From: Chrysomallon squamiferum
Taxonomy: Eukaryota > Mollusca > Gastropoda > Neomphalida > Peltospiridae
Assembly (NCBI GenBank): GCA_012295275.1
Contig: CM022679.1
Span: 2,894,116 to 2,953,411 of the forward strand
Length of the DNA stretch: 59,296 bases
Direction: 5' to 3'
Of the stretch, positions 1 through 12,640 are shown piece after piece (the first letter of the stretch is position 1; every line of letters begins with the position of its first letter). The notes beneath the pieces were generated by a model, which was not told where the DNA came from, made no database searches, and saw only the letters and a list, made by a program, of their open reading frames with translations. A program made the translations under genes and the position numbers.

Positions 1-1046
1 TATTATTCATCAGCTATAATTTTACTTTCTGTTTACGTTCTAACAAAATCCAATTGTCAACCGAACACTTATTACGACTCTTCAACAAGGGATTGTGATT
101 CGTGTGATTCTATTTGCACATTTGCAAAATATCAAGGCACCGTAGACAAGTGCAAAAAACTCTGTCCCGGTAAATGTATAAATATAAATATAAATATATA
201 TAAATATATTCTGTTCTAACAGTTTTGACAAATTGTAGATTGTAGTAGAACCTGCATGAGCGCATCCATCTTGGAATGAACGATCTTCGTGTCGAAGCGC
301 TATTGTTATTCATAATACTCATTTTAACAGTCTCGTCAAATTCTGGTTATATGTTTTTCTATTAGAAACGTCATATACAAAAGATGAATAAAGTTCCACT
401 GCTAAGTTCTGTTTCAAGACCTTTCCACTGTTAATCAACAATCACTTTGAATACATTTCTTCAGCACAACTTTCCCTCAAATTTTCCCCTCAAATGTTAC
501 GTAGTCTTCATTCGTAAAACTGAATGTGGCTTTATTGCTTTTATCTAATAAAAATAACTTTTTATATGAATTACAGTGATAATGTATGAGGTCTGATTTA
601 TTTTTCTGTTGTATTAATAGTATGTATAACTGACTACACTGTTCAGTCTATGATACAGGCCATCAGGTAAAGTATATCAAGTTTTAGGTGTCTAAATATA
701 TATTTGTTTTCTTTTTTGTTTCTAGGATACATCATCCCTAAATCAACAGATCCACCTATTTCAAATAGCACCATAGCGATTATTGTCATTATGGTAGTTG
801 TTGTGGTCACCTGTGCTACTGGTTTTTCGAACTGCCTGAAAAAGAAAAAATGTGCTAAAGGACGTGAAAAAAAGCAAGGTTTGACATCATATACGTATTT
901 ATTTGACAAGCAAATTTGTTTTGTTTATTTCTTTATTTACTCAAATAGCATTTTTGTTACTTTAGCTGACTTTTTTGTTGATTTTTTTTTTCTTTCTTTA
1001 TTAAAATGGTCATATATCTCTATAAGCAGATTTTAAAAAAAAGTTA

Positions 1047-1086
<40 letters not shown>

Positions 1087-1686
1087 TTCAAAGATTTGAT
1101 TTTGTTTTTCCTGTCTAAGGAAAGATGTATCAGCATTGTATATGGCGATATCCTTTGAATTATTCAACGATTTTCACACCTTTTAAAATATCAAACTGAT
1201 TTCTGTCACGTTATTAAGAATAGTGTATTAAAGCCTGTTTGTTTTTAGGATCTCTTCAATATATTTTAATGGTTTTGTGAAAATACTTTTCATATTGCTA
1301 ATTAACTAATGTTTGTTCTTATATACAAAATGTGTGTGTAAAGGAGATTGTGTGTCCATATGTGTTTCTTTATATATCGATGTGTGTGTGTGTGTGTGTG
1401 TGTGTGTGACTGTGTGTGATAGTGTATGAGTATGTGTGTGTTTGTCGTGATATTGGTTAATCTCTTGCAGGCAGGATAATTTCACCATAATCTTTTTTTT
1501 CTCTCGGTCAAAATTAAAAACATGACTATGACGTGTTTACTGGTTTTACTGAAATATGTAACAGTTGAGTTTTTCTTTTCTGCAGAGAAAAAACAGAAAA
1601 GAAAACTGCTTCCTCCAGAAGACAGGAAAAAACGTGTGGAAGCAACAGAAGATAATCCTGCTTCTCAGAAACTAATGGTAAACTAG
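1..1686 (+). CDS. TNF-receptor-like single-CRD membrane protein, locus A type 1 (5' partial)
   Basis: Exons 1-169 (start codon lies before the window), 726-878 and 1586-1686 (TAG); phases agree (1,1). The first exon encodes the hydrophobic end of a signal peptide, then six cysteines spaced C-x12-C-x2-C-x3-C-x11-C-x3-C, with TYYD after the first Cys. That is the one-CRD layout of BCMA/TACI/Fn14-like TNF receptors. The second exon is one TM helix (AIIVIMVVVVVTCATGF) with a basic stop-transfer (LKKKKC). The third is a 32-residue Lys/Glu-rich tail ending SQKLMVN. There is no death domain. The tail reads RVEATED where the paralogues have PVEATED, so the TRAF6-like PxExxE proline is lost here. The first-exon donor is CCCG|gtaaat. 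A polyadenylation hexamer lies at 1721-1726. The ligand is unknown; the family call comes from cysteine pattern and topology only. Confidence 0.72.
170..725 (+). other. Intron 1 of locus A
   Basis: AT-rich intron with no coding signal beyond shadows. It contains a segment near 246-300 (around gcatccatcttggaatgaac) that recurs at about 11155-11200 and 25690-25720 in the same intron of the paralogues, so the copies share intron as well as exon ancestry. The acceptor ends tttctag at 725. Confidence 0.6.
1380..1409. repeat. (TG)n microsatellite in locus A intron 2
   Basis: About 15 TG units, with looser TG-rich flanks from about 1332 to 1442. A TG tract sits at the same relative place, upstream of the tail exon, in every paralogue. 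Confidence 0.9.
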
Positions 1687-1720
1687 AAGGGAGACAACCA
1701 TTGAAAACAAAATAATGTTT

Positions 1721-1726
1721 AATAAA
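1721..1726 (+). promoter_or_regulatory. Polyadenylation hexamer AATAAA, locus A type 1
   Basis: AATAAA lies 35 bases after the TAG stop. Locus B has the same hexamer at 8299-8304 after its stop. Both locus C tail copies read GATAAA instead. Confidence 0.55.
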
Positions 1727-1789
1727 CATGAAAAAGGATATTCTTCAAAAAAAGAACAAAATAATTTAGATCTGAACAAAGAATCAAAA

Positions 1790-3133
1790 CTGTATTAAAA
1801 AAAAAAACAAAGATAATTGAAATAAATAAATAAATAAATTAAAAACTAAAAAGTCAAAAATGTAAAATAATGTGTATTTGAACAAACAAAAACAAAATAA
1901 CAACAACAGCTATAGTATTTTTACACTTTTGTACAATCTTACTGAATTAAAAATTATTATAGGCCTGAATAAGGTAAGTAATAGATAATTAAATACTTTG
2001 TCTTCTGTTATCTGCTCTTAGTAACAAGCTGCATTATAGCATCCTTATTGTTACACTAATTTAAAATTGTACTTAACTTGTAATTAGATGTTAAAGAATG
2101 TTAAGAATTACTATTTACATTCAACTTGTACTGAAGTCTTAAATAATTTTAAAATGTTACAGAATAAGAATAAGATCATATTATTGTTTAGTAAGTTATT
2201 TACATTTGACTTGTATTTGAGTGTCAAAGTATTTTAAATTGTTATAGAACAAGAGGCATCAGAATATGTGAAACAAGCGGGCTTCTCCTTCCCTTGAAAA
2301 ACTCGATAAACTGATAACATGCTGAACATATAAGAGTTTTCGGTAGAGACAACATATGAACTGTTTAATACCTAATATCTGTTCTGTTGTTTTTGACTTG
2401 TACATATCTAAAACACGCGAACATAATTTGTCCTGAAAGTTTCATGTACGTGCAATTTTCACTCGCTCATTTTGTTTCTTATGGTCAGACTGAATCTACC
2501 CGATTATTTGTCCCTGGGTGAAATAAACCAGGATAAAAAAATAAAATAAATAACGAGCCTAAAAAAAAACCTGAAATTTATTTATTTTTCAAAACTGTTG
2601 TTGATTTGAAGAAATGCGCCCCCTGAAATGTGTGCGTGCGTATGTGTGTGTTACTTAAAAGACTACAAGTATTTGATCTCAAACCATAATCTTCTGCAAT
2701 ACACAAACTCGGCTACAGCTTGGAGCTCCCTCCAGAAAGGTGTTTCAGGTTCTACTTAGGGGAAATAACTTTATTTCTTTGTTTATTTGAGTAGCATTAG
2801 TTTTAGTTTAGCTGATTATTATTTTTTTTATTTCTGTTGATAAACATATCATCAAGTCGAAATGCACGTGCTAAAGCGAAAATATTGAAATGCCGCTATA
2901 TCGTTAGCAAGGAATATACTAGAAATGGTAAGCTGGCAATCATGCTTAACTTTCGGAGTAGAACTATTTGTTGCTTGTAAAAGTTCGAAACTGACCAAGT
3001 GAATGTTTACAATCTAATTAGGTCACAGACGATGATCCATATAACCAGTCAGAAAAGGGGGCGGCCTTTTCTGGGTAAATGTACATGTTCATTTTACGTG
3101 ATAATTAATTAAATTAATAAAATATACATACAT

Positions 3134-3178
<45 letters not shown>

Positions 3179-3268
3179 TATAATGTATGTATGTATGTGT
3201 CTGTTTGTGTGTATGTTTTGTGTGTACACCCACATATACAATATTACACACATATGTTTCATTTATAG
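1790..3268. other. Gene-free stretch between locus A type 1 and type 2 exons
   Basis: It holds an AT-rich block (about 1800-2510) that recurs after the tail exons at about 4885-5510, 8380-9000 and 14380-15000, with the shared phrase gcatcagaatatgtgaaac. There is an (AT)n tract at about 3143-3174, and at 2870-2960 a copy of the element that precedes every type 2 TM exon (core like cgatatcgtgagcaaggaata). I see no exon in it. Confidence 0.6.
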
Positions 3269-4691
3269 GACACTCCACCGCGTTACCAACCGGTCAACGT
3301 TCTGAATACGTATTGGCAATTTCTTCTAGCTGCTGTGATCTACGTCATTCGTTTTGAGTACTTGAGAAGAAGACAAGAAAACCAAGGTGTGACATAATTT
3401 ACATATTTACTTGCAAGTATTTTCTTTATTTATTTGAGTACCATTACTTGTAATTTAGAAAAAATTTATTACTGATATTTTAGAGTTATTTAATATTTTA
3501 TTTCATTAAAATGACCATATAACTTTAAAAGTAAATTTTAAGCTGTTGTGGTCATCAGGAGTATTCATGTCTCGCAAAGAAAGAAAATGAAAAAAAATTT
3601 ACTTATTTATTTCACTTGCAAGTTTTTACTTTATTTCTTTGTTTATGTGAGTAGCATTAGTTTTAGTTTAGCTGATAATTATTATTTTTATTTAATATGT
3701 TACTTCATTTATAAGCAATTTCTTATTTTTTTTAAAATTAATTTATTTTTAAAATTATTATTAATTTTAAGATGTATATATTTTTTTCCTGTCTAAGGAA
3801 AGATGCATTCAGCCTTGTATGAGGAGATATTGTTTCACTTATTAAATGATTTTCACTCCTTTTAAAATAACACACTGATTTCTGTCACCTTATTAAGAAC
3901 AGTTTGTGACCAGATATGGACTTACTTTTTATAGATTCTTTACAGATCAGGGGTGGGCAAACTTATTGGTTCAAGGTTTTTGAAACTAACAAGTGGGCCA
4001 CACCATTATGAGGTGGAAAAGGTCCGACCATAAAGAATAAAAAATACACATGAAATCTATTTCTTTTTTCTGTTTTTAATCAACAAATGCATTGTTGAAA
4101 GGCTGAGTCTAGTTGCAATGCGCCACCTGGTGGTACCAATTAAATACCTGGTGGCAACAGTGAAATAAAGACTACGAATTTAAAAATGTTATAGGTTTAT
4201 TGTTCGTGACGGGCTGGATAAAATGATGTTGCAACACAAGGCAATAATGTCGTAGTTTGCCCACCTCTGCTCTAGGTGATAAATATTTATCCGTATTTCA
4301 TTTAAATTTGTTAAGCCTGTTTCATTTCAGGAATATGCTTTTTTTTTTTTACTGGTTTTGAGTGAAACTTTTCACAATGTTTGTTCTCATATACAAAATG
4401 TGATTGTGTATGTGTGTTTCTCTATGTGTGTGCATGAGCATGCATGCATGTGTGTGTGTGTGTGTGTGTGCTTGCAATGAAATTGGTTTAACCCCATGCA
4501 CTTTTTTTCAGGAACCCTCCATCTATTATTATTATTGTGTAAAATTTAAAAAATGACTATTAGGTATATACTGGTTTTGCTGAAGTTACGTACAAGTTGA
4601 ATTCTTTTTTTTAGGTTCCAACATAAGAAGACCAGTGCAATGTTCAGAAGCAAATCCTACCTGTGATAAACTGGTAGTATCTGGTCACTAA
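3269..4691 (+). CDS. Type 2 transmembrane and tail exons, locus A
   Basis: The TM exon 3269-3386 has acceptor atttatag and donor CAAG|gtgtga. It reads as a helix around FLLAAVIYVI, followed by basic YLRRRQENQ. The tail exon 4615-4691 (ends TAA) reads SNIRRPVQCSEANPTCDK and ends LVVSGH. It is alignable to the type 1 tail (RKKPVEATEDNPASQKLVV). The tail enters in phase 1, as the CRD exon exits. The 118-nt TM exon, however, needs phase-0 entry to read its helix, so it cannot join directly to the locus A CRD in frame. It may be decayed, or joined through an exon I cannot see. It is either an alternative 3' module of locus A or a remnant of a separate gene. Confidence 0.5.
3948..4269. mobile_element. 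hAT-like non-autonomous element (MITE), copy 1
   Basis: Terminal inverted repeats: caggggtgggcaaact at the left, and at the right the complement of cagaggtgggcaaacta. The inside has no coding capacity and is about 322 bp. Flanking 8-mers ttacagat and ctctaggt could be a decayed target duplication. The TIR start CAGNGGTGGGCAAAC is familiar from hAT-superfamily elements; that assignment is from memory, not a search. The second copy (24459-24770) shares its flanks, so it arose by segmental duplication rather than by a separate insertion. Confidence 0.65.
4442..4471. repeat. (TG)n microsatellite upstream of type 2 tail
   Basis: TG tract before the locus A type 2 tail, equivalent to those at 21300, 24917 and 28277. 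Confidence 0.85.
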
Positions 4692-6344
4692 TTTGAGGAA
4701 GATTCTTTTTGTTTTCATGGTGTAGTAAACAACTTTTCAGTTAATTCTTGACATATATACACTACGGTTTACCTTCACTTTTCTGGACACCTGAAAAAGA
4801 GTAGTAAAAGAGATACTGTTCAGTTAGGATTGGCTTCAATTTGTGGGTAGAAGTTGAAAACATTCGCTTCAACTGTATGTAAAAAAAAAAAAAAAAAAAA
4901 AAACTTATTGAAATAAATAAATAAATTAATTAAAAACTAAAAAGTAAAAAATGTAAAATAATGTGTATTTGAACAAACAAAAACAAAATAACAACAACAG
5001 CTATAATATTTTTACACTTTTTGTACAATCTTACTGAATTAAAAATTATTATAGGCCTGAATAAGATAAGTAATAGATAATTAAATACTTTGTCTTCTGT
5101 TATCTGCTCTTAGTAACAAGCTTCATTATAGCATCCTTATTGTTACACTAATTTAAAATTGTACTTAACTTGTAATTAGATGTTAAAGAATGTTAAGAAT
5201 TACTATTTACATTCAACTTGAACTGAAGTCTTAAATAATTTTAAAATGTTACAGAATAAGAATAAGATCATATTTTTATTTAGTCACGTATTTACATTTG
5301 ACTTGTATTTGAGTGTCAAAGTATTTTAAATTGTTATAGAACAAGAGGCATCAGAATATGTGAAACAAGCGGGCCTCTCCTTCCCTTGAAAAACTAGATA
5401 AACTGATAACATGCTGAACATATAAGAGTTTTCGGTAGAGAGAACATATGAACTGTTTATTAACTAATATCTGTTCTGTTGTTTTTGACTTGTGCATAGC
5501 TATTGTGTAAATAAACGGTAAAATGAATGTGTTAAGATGCAGTTATGTTTATATATATATATATTTAATGTCTTCAAATTTTTAATATTTACAGTTTTCA
5601 TTTTGTTAAACTTTTACCGTTTATTTGTTGCAGTTTGCTTTGATTCTTATTGTTATTATTATTTTAGTTGACTAAATGTTGTTTGCTGTAAGAAATTATA
5701 TTTATTTTTAATAATTAATTCTACTGATTGTTTGTAACATAAATGCATTTTGTAAATATTTGTGTTCTTCTATTTATGTCATTTAACACCAAAAAAATAT
5801 CTGATCAGAATGTCATATGTCATCTTTTGTGATATCAGATGTGTCACAAGATGCATTACTGTAATTAACACATTTGCATATTAACACATTTATTAACATA
5901 TGCTTATTGTACCATGAAAATATAGACTGTTCTTGAATGTAAACATACGGTTTTAAAGTGTGATGAAGCCATTATGTCAGACTTAATTGTCTATTCTAGA
6001 CCATCAGTGACATGTAAATAAATGTTTTATACCTTTTATGTAGTTGTTTTCTTTCTTATTTTTTTTTACATAATTAGTTGTATAGTTGAATGAAATGAAC
6101 AGTGAAAGACTCATTTGAACACAAAAAACTTCACTTTAGTAAACATCTTGCACTGACTGAAGAAACTGAGAACTGTGTATACGTAGAGGCCAGTAATCTC
6201 TTACACTAGAGTACTTCATTTGATAGAATACAAACATACAAATGTATACACATACATATGCATACACATTGTCAACAGCATTTCCCCACATCATTTTAAC
6301 AATGTATTAACTTTAAACTGAAACAAACAAGTTGTTTAAATCTG
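4692..6344. other. Intergenic stretch between locus A and locus B
   Basis: It contains an A-tract (4881-4902), the shared post-tail AT-rich block (about 4905-5510), and a block at about 5700-6060 (around cacaagatgcattactgtaa) that recurs at about 9380-9720 and 16200-16470. These mark the edges of the tandem duplication units. No coding exon is seen. The promoter of locus B must lie near its end but no clear TATA or initiator stands out. Confidence 0.6.
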
Positions 6345-7951
6345 ATGGAGCTGATTTATTATTCATTGGCTGTCATTTTACTTTCTGTTTACGTTCAAAC
6401 AAACCCTATTTGTAAACCGAACACTTATTACGATTCTTGGACATATGAATGTGAGTCGTGTGGTTTTATTTGCACGTATCCAGAAATTCAACGCACCGTA
6501 GACAAGTGCAAAAAACTCTGTCCAGATAAATGTATAGGTTATATAAATATATAAATATTTTGTTCTGAGATTTTTCAACTGATTACTTATTTTGACTACT
6601 GATTTTCCTTTACGTTTAGATCGTAATTTAGCCTTTCTAATAGAAACTTCGTAACTCTTGATAGTAGAAAAGATGAGTAAAGTACCACTGCAAAACATTT
6701 TTTCAAGACCTTTCCACTGTTAATCAACAATCACTTTGAATAAATTTCTTCAGCATAACTTAAAACAATTACTAGCTCATATTCGGGATCGGAGGCTTTT
6801 CCCCCTCAAATGTTTCGTAGTCTTCATTCGATGCTGGAGGCCACCCATTTGAAACGATAAAATAAAATATTGTGCGTGCCTGATATTTGAAACTACAATT
6901 ATTTATTGTTTGTAAACAATTGTTTGAAACGCGGAACCTTGATTATTGACAACAGAGTGATTTCTTTTTCTAAAATTCTGTAAAGAAATAAAATCAAATT
7001 AATTGCTGTATTATAATTAAAATTCATTTATTTTCTAATTTTGTGGTGTTATTACTTTCATCTAACAAAAATAACTTTTTTATGTGAATTACAGTGATAA
7101 TGTATGAGGTCTGATTTATTTTTCTGTTGTATTAACTGACTACACTTTTTACATGCCATAAGGACAGAAATTACGGGACATCAGATGAAGTATATAAAGT
7201 TTGTGGTGTCTTTATTTCTTTAAATTATGCACAATACAGCTAAACTGGTTTCATTTCTTTTTCTTTTATTTTTTGTTTCCAGGATTCACCACCCCTAAAT
7301 CAACAGATCAACCTATTGAGCATGAGGAGCCTAATTCATATAGCACTATAGTGATTATTGCCATTATAGTAGTTATTCTGGTCATCAGTGCTATTGGTTT
7401 TTCGTACTGGCTAATAAAGACAAAATGGGCTAAAGCACATGAAAAGAAGCAAGGTTTGACATCATTTACATATTTATTTGACTTGCTAGTTTTTTGTTTA
7501 TGTCCTTATTTATTCAAGTAGCATTATTGTTAGTTTAGCTCATTTTTTCCTTAATGTTCTTTCATTAAAATGGTCATATATCTCTATAAGCAGATTTTTC
7601 AAACAAATTATTTTATTATTATTATTATTATTATTATTTTCAAAGATTTGATTTTGTTTTTCCTGTCTAAGGAAAGATGCATCAGCATTGTATATGGCGA
7701 TATCCTTTGAATTATTCAACGATTTTCACAACTTTTAAAATATCACACTGATTTCTGTCACGTTATTAAGAATAGTGTATTAAAGCCTGTTTGTTTTAAG
7801 GATCTGTTCAATATATTTTACTGGTTTTGTGAAAATACTTTTCAAAATGCTAATTAACTAATGTTTGTTCTTATATACAAAGTGTGTGTGTAAATGAGTG
7901 TGTCTGTTTATATGTGTATCTCTATGTATCGATGTGTGTGTGTGTGTGTGT

Positions 7952-7988
<37 letters not shown>

Positions 7989-8264
7989 TGTGTGTGATAG
8001 TGTGTGAGTACGTGTGTGTTTGCCCTGACATTGCTTAATCTCTTGCAGTCAGGATAATTTCACCACAATCTTTTTTTTCTCTCGGTAAAATTAAAAACAT
8101 GACTATGATGTGTATACTGGTTTTGCTGAAGTTATGTAACAGTTGAGTTTTTCTTTTCTGCAGTGGAAGAACAGATTGTGGTACTGATTCCTCTAGAAGA
8201 GCGGAAAAAACCTGTGGAAGCAACAGAAGATAATCCTGCTTCTCAGAAACTAGTGGTAAACTAG
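6345..8264 (+). CDS. TNF-receptor-like single-CRD membrane protein, locus B (type 1)
   Basis: Exons 6345-6537, 7283-7453 and 8164-8264 (TAG), 154 aa, all junctions phase 1. Signal peptide residues 1 to about 20 (start MELIYYSLAVILLSVYV), then the six-Cys CRD (CKPNTYYDSW...ECESC...ICTY...DKCKKLC). A short stalk FTTPKSTDQPIEHEEP precedes one TM helix (TIVIIAIIVVILVISAIGF) and a basic juxtamembrane segment. The tail carries KKPVEATEDN, a PxExxE TRAF6-type consensus. The donor used by other copies (CCAG|gt) is mutated to CCAGat here, so the exon should end 12 nt later at ATAG|gttata. That keeps the frame and adds residues DKCI, including a seventh Cys. The first 9 tail residues (VEEQIVVLI) differ from loci A and C. 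The start ATG is the only one fitting the signal peptide. Confidence 0.75.
7931..7987. repeat. (TG)n microsatellite in locus B intron 2
   Basis: Interrupted TG tract of about 28 units in the same intron position as in the paralogues. Confidence 0.9.
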
Positions 8265-8298
8265 AAGGGAGACAACCATTGAAAACAAAATGATTTTT

Positions 8299-8304
8299 AA
8301 TAAA
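8299..8304 (+). promoter_or_regulatory. Polyadenylation hexamer AATAAA, locus B
   Basis: AATAAA 35 bases after the locus B stop, at the same position as in locus A. Confidence 0.55.
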
Positions 8305-8984
8305 CATGAAAAAGGATACTCTTCAAATAAAGTAACAAAATAATTTAGATATGAATAAAGAAACAAAACTGTATTAAAAAAAATAATAATAATTGAAATA
8401 AATAAATAAATAAATTAAAAACTAAAAAGTCAAAAATGTAAAATAATGTGTATTTGAACAAACAAAAACAAAATAACAACAGCTATAGTATTTTTACACT
8501 TTTGTACAAACTTACCGAATTAAAAGTTATTATAGGCCTGAATAAGATAAGTAATAGATAATTAAATACTTTGTCTTGGTTATCTGCTCTCAGTAACAAG
8601 CTGCATTATAGCATCCTTATTGTTACACTAATTTAAAATTGTACTTAACTTGTAATTAGATGTTAAAGAATGTTAAGAATTACTATTTACATTTAACTTG
8701 TCCTGAAGTCTTAAATAATTTTAAAATGTTACAGAATAAGAATAAGATCATATTATTATTTAGTGAATTATTTACATTTGTATGTATTTGAGTGTCAACG
8801 TATTTTAAATTGTTATAGAATAAGAGGCATCAGAATATGTGAAACAAGCGGGCTTCTCCTTCCCTTGAAAAACTAGATAAACCGGTAACATGCTGAACAT
8901 ATACGAGTTTTAGGTAGAGAGAACATATGAACTGTTTAATACCTAATATCTGTTCTGTTGTTTTTGACTTGTGCATAGCTATTG

Positions 8985-9150
8985 TCAGCTGTAATTTTAC
9001 TTTCTGTTTACGTTCAACAAAACCTAATTAGTACCTGCAACGCCTTTCTGCGGTGGGCCCCAATTAGGTTTTGTTAGAATGTAAACAGAAAGTAAAATTA
9101 CAGCTGTCAAATAATAAATCAACTCCACAGATTTAAATGGCGATCCGAAC
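8985..9150. repeat. Inverted repeat built from signal-peptide exon sequence
   Basis: The left arm (about 8985-9029) is a sense fragment of the signal-peptide exon (tgtaattttactttctgttt and onward). The right arm (about 9063-9109) is its reverse complement and continues antisense through the start codon and the upstream gttcggatcgcc to about 9150. A spacer of about 33 bases separates the arms. An RNA from either strand could fold into a hairpin of about 45 bp that matches the 5' coding end of the TNFR-like genes. Confidence 0.85.
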
Positions 9151-10626
9151 TATATATATTTACAAATTTATTTATTTACACTTTTCATTTTGTTAAAATG
9201 TACCGTTTATGTACACAATAGCTATGTACACAAAGTCAAACTGCAGTTATTGTAATGGCACTTTATTGGAAGAAACTGATTTCTGAAGCATATTAACAGT
9301 TGATGCATTTTGTTGCAGTTTGGTTTTGATTCTTATTGTTATTATTATTTTAGTTGTCTATATGTTATTTGCTGTATGAAATTCTATTTATTTTTAGTAA
9401 TTAATTCTACTGATTGTTTGTACATAAATGCATTTTGTAAATATTTGTGTTGTTTTATTTATGCTGGTTAACACACACAAATAAATATCTGATCAGACTG
9501 ACATGTCATCTTTTGTGATACGAGTCTTGTGAAAGACTTTATAAATCAGATGTTTTACAAGATGCATTACTGTAATGAACATATTTGCATATTAACACAT
9601 TTATTCACACATTCTTATTGTACATATTGACTGTTCTTGAATGTAAAATAGTTTTAGATTGTGATGATACCTTTATGTGAAGCGGAAAGTAATATGTAAA
9701 TAAATATTTTGTACTGTTAATGTAATTGTTATTTTTGTTATAATTAGTTGTATACTTGTATGAAATGAACAGTAAAATTCTCGTCTGAACACAAAAAACT
9801 TCACTTTATTAAGCATCTTCCACTGACTGAACAAACTGAGACTTGGGTTAAACGACCATCTGATAGAAACATGCCAGAAATTATTCACAGGCATAATTGA
9901 GGATTTTATAATAAAATGAAACTGAAAAAAAAGTTTTCCTAAGTTAGATGTTATGTTCTTTCCAACAATAGAAGCCTTTTGTGCTATCCCAGTATCATTT
10001 TACCTCGTAGAACATTAAACTCTTGCTGATTTCAAAAATGATTTGGGGTAGTATTTTTGTATATTCCAAGCAGATAGTGTGTTTTATTACAAATCACAAT
10101 ACAATGGTGTAACAATCACATTTACACGTTTGAAAAATAAAAGGAAAGCACACACAGACACAGACACACAGAAATTCAAAGACATCATTGCATAAACAAT
10201 ACTAATTTAGTGAATTTGTTTGTTTATAATATATTGCTGATACAATGAGTTTGCGTATTTTGAGCATACATCGATAAACGCAAATTCTTACTTACTCTGT
10301 GATGCTTGCATTATTTTAAAAATTAAACATTTAATATCTTTATCACAATGTAACCGGAGGTTTGCAGCTATTAATAGTAGTAGTCGTCTTTGAGTCAGTC
10401 CTCACTTAACGACCGAGTTGGTTCCTATGACTACGTCTTTGTGCGAAATTGTCTATAACCGAGAAGCCACACATTACTGATAACAGAAGCAGGATCGTTG
10501 CAAGACGTCTGCTTTTAAGAAGTATTTAGATGCAGGAATGTACGACTAAATAGTTTTTGTGCAATGTAAATATTAACTTTTTAAACAGAAATTCATATTT
10601 ATTATCTATCAAAATTAAAATTAAAA

Positions 10627-10665
<39 letters not shown>

Positions 10666-10851
10666 TTTCAAACACTGCCTACATTTTGAAAACACCACAT
10701 CAGAATGTTTTATACTTTGCTTTGTTTTCATCGATTTAGGGGTTTCCCGAATTTGGGTTTTCCAGATTTATTTTTAGAATATAGGCTCGGCTTTAATATA
10801 TAGTTAAAGTGGTAGACAGAAGCTGATCGTTCGGATCGCCATTTAAATCTG
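9151..10851. other. Intergenic stretch between locus B and locus C
   Basis: It holds the block shared with 5700-6060, an (ATA)n tract at about 10625-10663, and otherwise unrecognised AT-rich sequence. The last 30 bases before locus C (gttcggatcgccatttaaat) also precede the fourth CRD at 25380. No exon is seen. Confidence 0.55.
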
Positions 10852-12143
10852 ATGGAGCTGATTTATTATTCATCGGCTGTAATTTTACTTTCTGTTTACG
10901 TTCTAACAAAACCTATTTGTCCACCGAACACTTATTACGATTCTTCGACAGATAACTGTGATTCGTGTGGTTTTATTTGCACGTATGCAGAAATTCAACG
11001 CACCGTAGACAAGTGCAACAAACTCTGTCCAGGTAAATGTATAGGTTACATAAATATATACCGAGGAATATTTTGTTCTAAGAATTTTTTCAACTGATTA
11101 CTTATTTTGAGTAGTGATTTTTTTCTTTACGTTTAGATCGTAATTTAGCCTGCACGAGCGCATCCATCTTGGAATGAACGACCTTCACTTCGAAGCTCTG
11201 TCGTAATACTAATTTTAAGTCTCGTGAGATCTCGCTTATATGTTTTTCTATTAGAAACGCCATAACTCTTGATAGTAGAAAAGATGAGTAAAGTACCACT
11301 GCAAAACATTTTTTCAAGACCTTTCCACTGTTAATCAACAATCACTTTGAATAAATTTCTTCAGCATAACTTAAAACAATTACTAGCTCATATTCGGGAT
11401 CGGAGGCTTTTCCCCCTCAAATGTTTCGTAGTCTTCATTCGATGCTGGAGGCCACCTATTTGAAACGATAAAATAAAATATTGTGCGTGCCTGATATTTG
11501 AAACTACAATTATTTATTGTTTGTAAACAATTGTTTGAAACGCGGAACCTCGCTTACTGACAACAGAGTGATTTCTTTTTCTAAAATTCTGTAAAGAAAT
11601 AAAATCAAATTAATTGCTGTATTATAATTAAAATTTATTTATTTTCTAATTTTGTGGTGTTATTACTTTCATCTAATAAAAATAACTTTTTATATGAATT
11701 ACAGTGATAATGTATGAGGTCTGATTTATTTTTCTGTTGTATTAACTGACTACACTTTTCACTCTGTAATAAATTATAGGACATCAGTTGAAGTATATGA
11801 AGTTTGTGGTGTCTTTATTTCTTTAAATTATGCACATTACAGCTAAACTGGTTTCATTTCTTTTTCTTTTCTTTTTTGTTTCCAGGATTCACCACCCCTA
11901 AAACAGATCAACCTATTGAGCATGAGGAGCCTAATTCATATAGCACTATAGTGATTATTGCCATTATAGTAGTTATTTTGGTCATCAGTGCTGTTGGTTT
12001 TTCGTACTGGCTAAGAAACAAAATGTGTGCTAAAGCACGTGAAAAACAGCAAGGTTTGACATCATTTACATATTTATTTCACTTGCAAGTTCTTTTTATT
12101 TATTTCTTTATTTATTTGAGTAGCATTATTCTTAGTTTAGCTG

Positions 12144-12175
<32 letters not shown>

Positions 12176-12574
12176 TTTTATTATTATTATTATTATTATT
12201 ATTTTCTTTAAGATGAATTTTTTTTTCCTGTTTGAGGAAAGATGTATCAGCCTTGTATGAGGAGATATTGTTTGAATTATTAAACGATTTTCACACCTTT
12301 TAAAATAATACACTGATTTCTGTCACCTTTTTAAGACTAGTTTGTGACCAGATACGGATTTAGATTTCATAGATTCTTTACTGATGATACCTAATTCATG
12401 ATTTCTCTCTAAATAAATCTGTATTTCATTTAAATTTGTTAAGCCTGTTTCTTTTCAGGATCTGTTAAATATATTTTACTGGTGCTGTGAAAACACTTTT
12501 CATAATGCTAAATAACTAATGTTTGTTCTTATATACAAAGTGTGTGTCTGTTTATATGTGTATCTCTGTATCTC

Positions 12575-12640
<66 letters not shown>

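Noticed and set aside
4510-4560. Possible extra exon starting EPSIYYYYCVKF after a good acceptor in type 2 introns
   Set aside because: It stops soon, has no donor in phase, and the tail exon already fits without it. A similar acceptor-like phrase, ggatctgttaaatat, also leads to stops in most copies.
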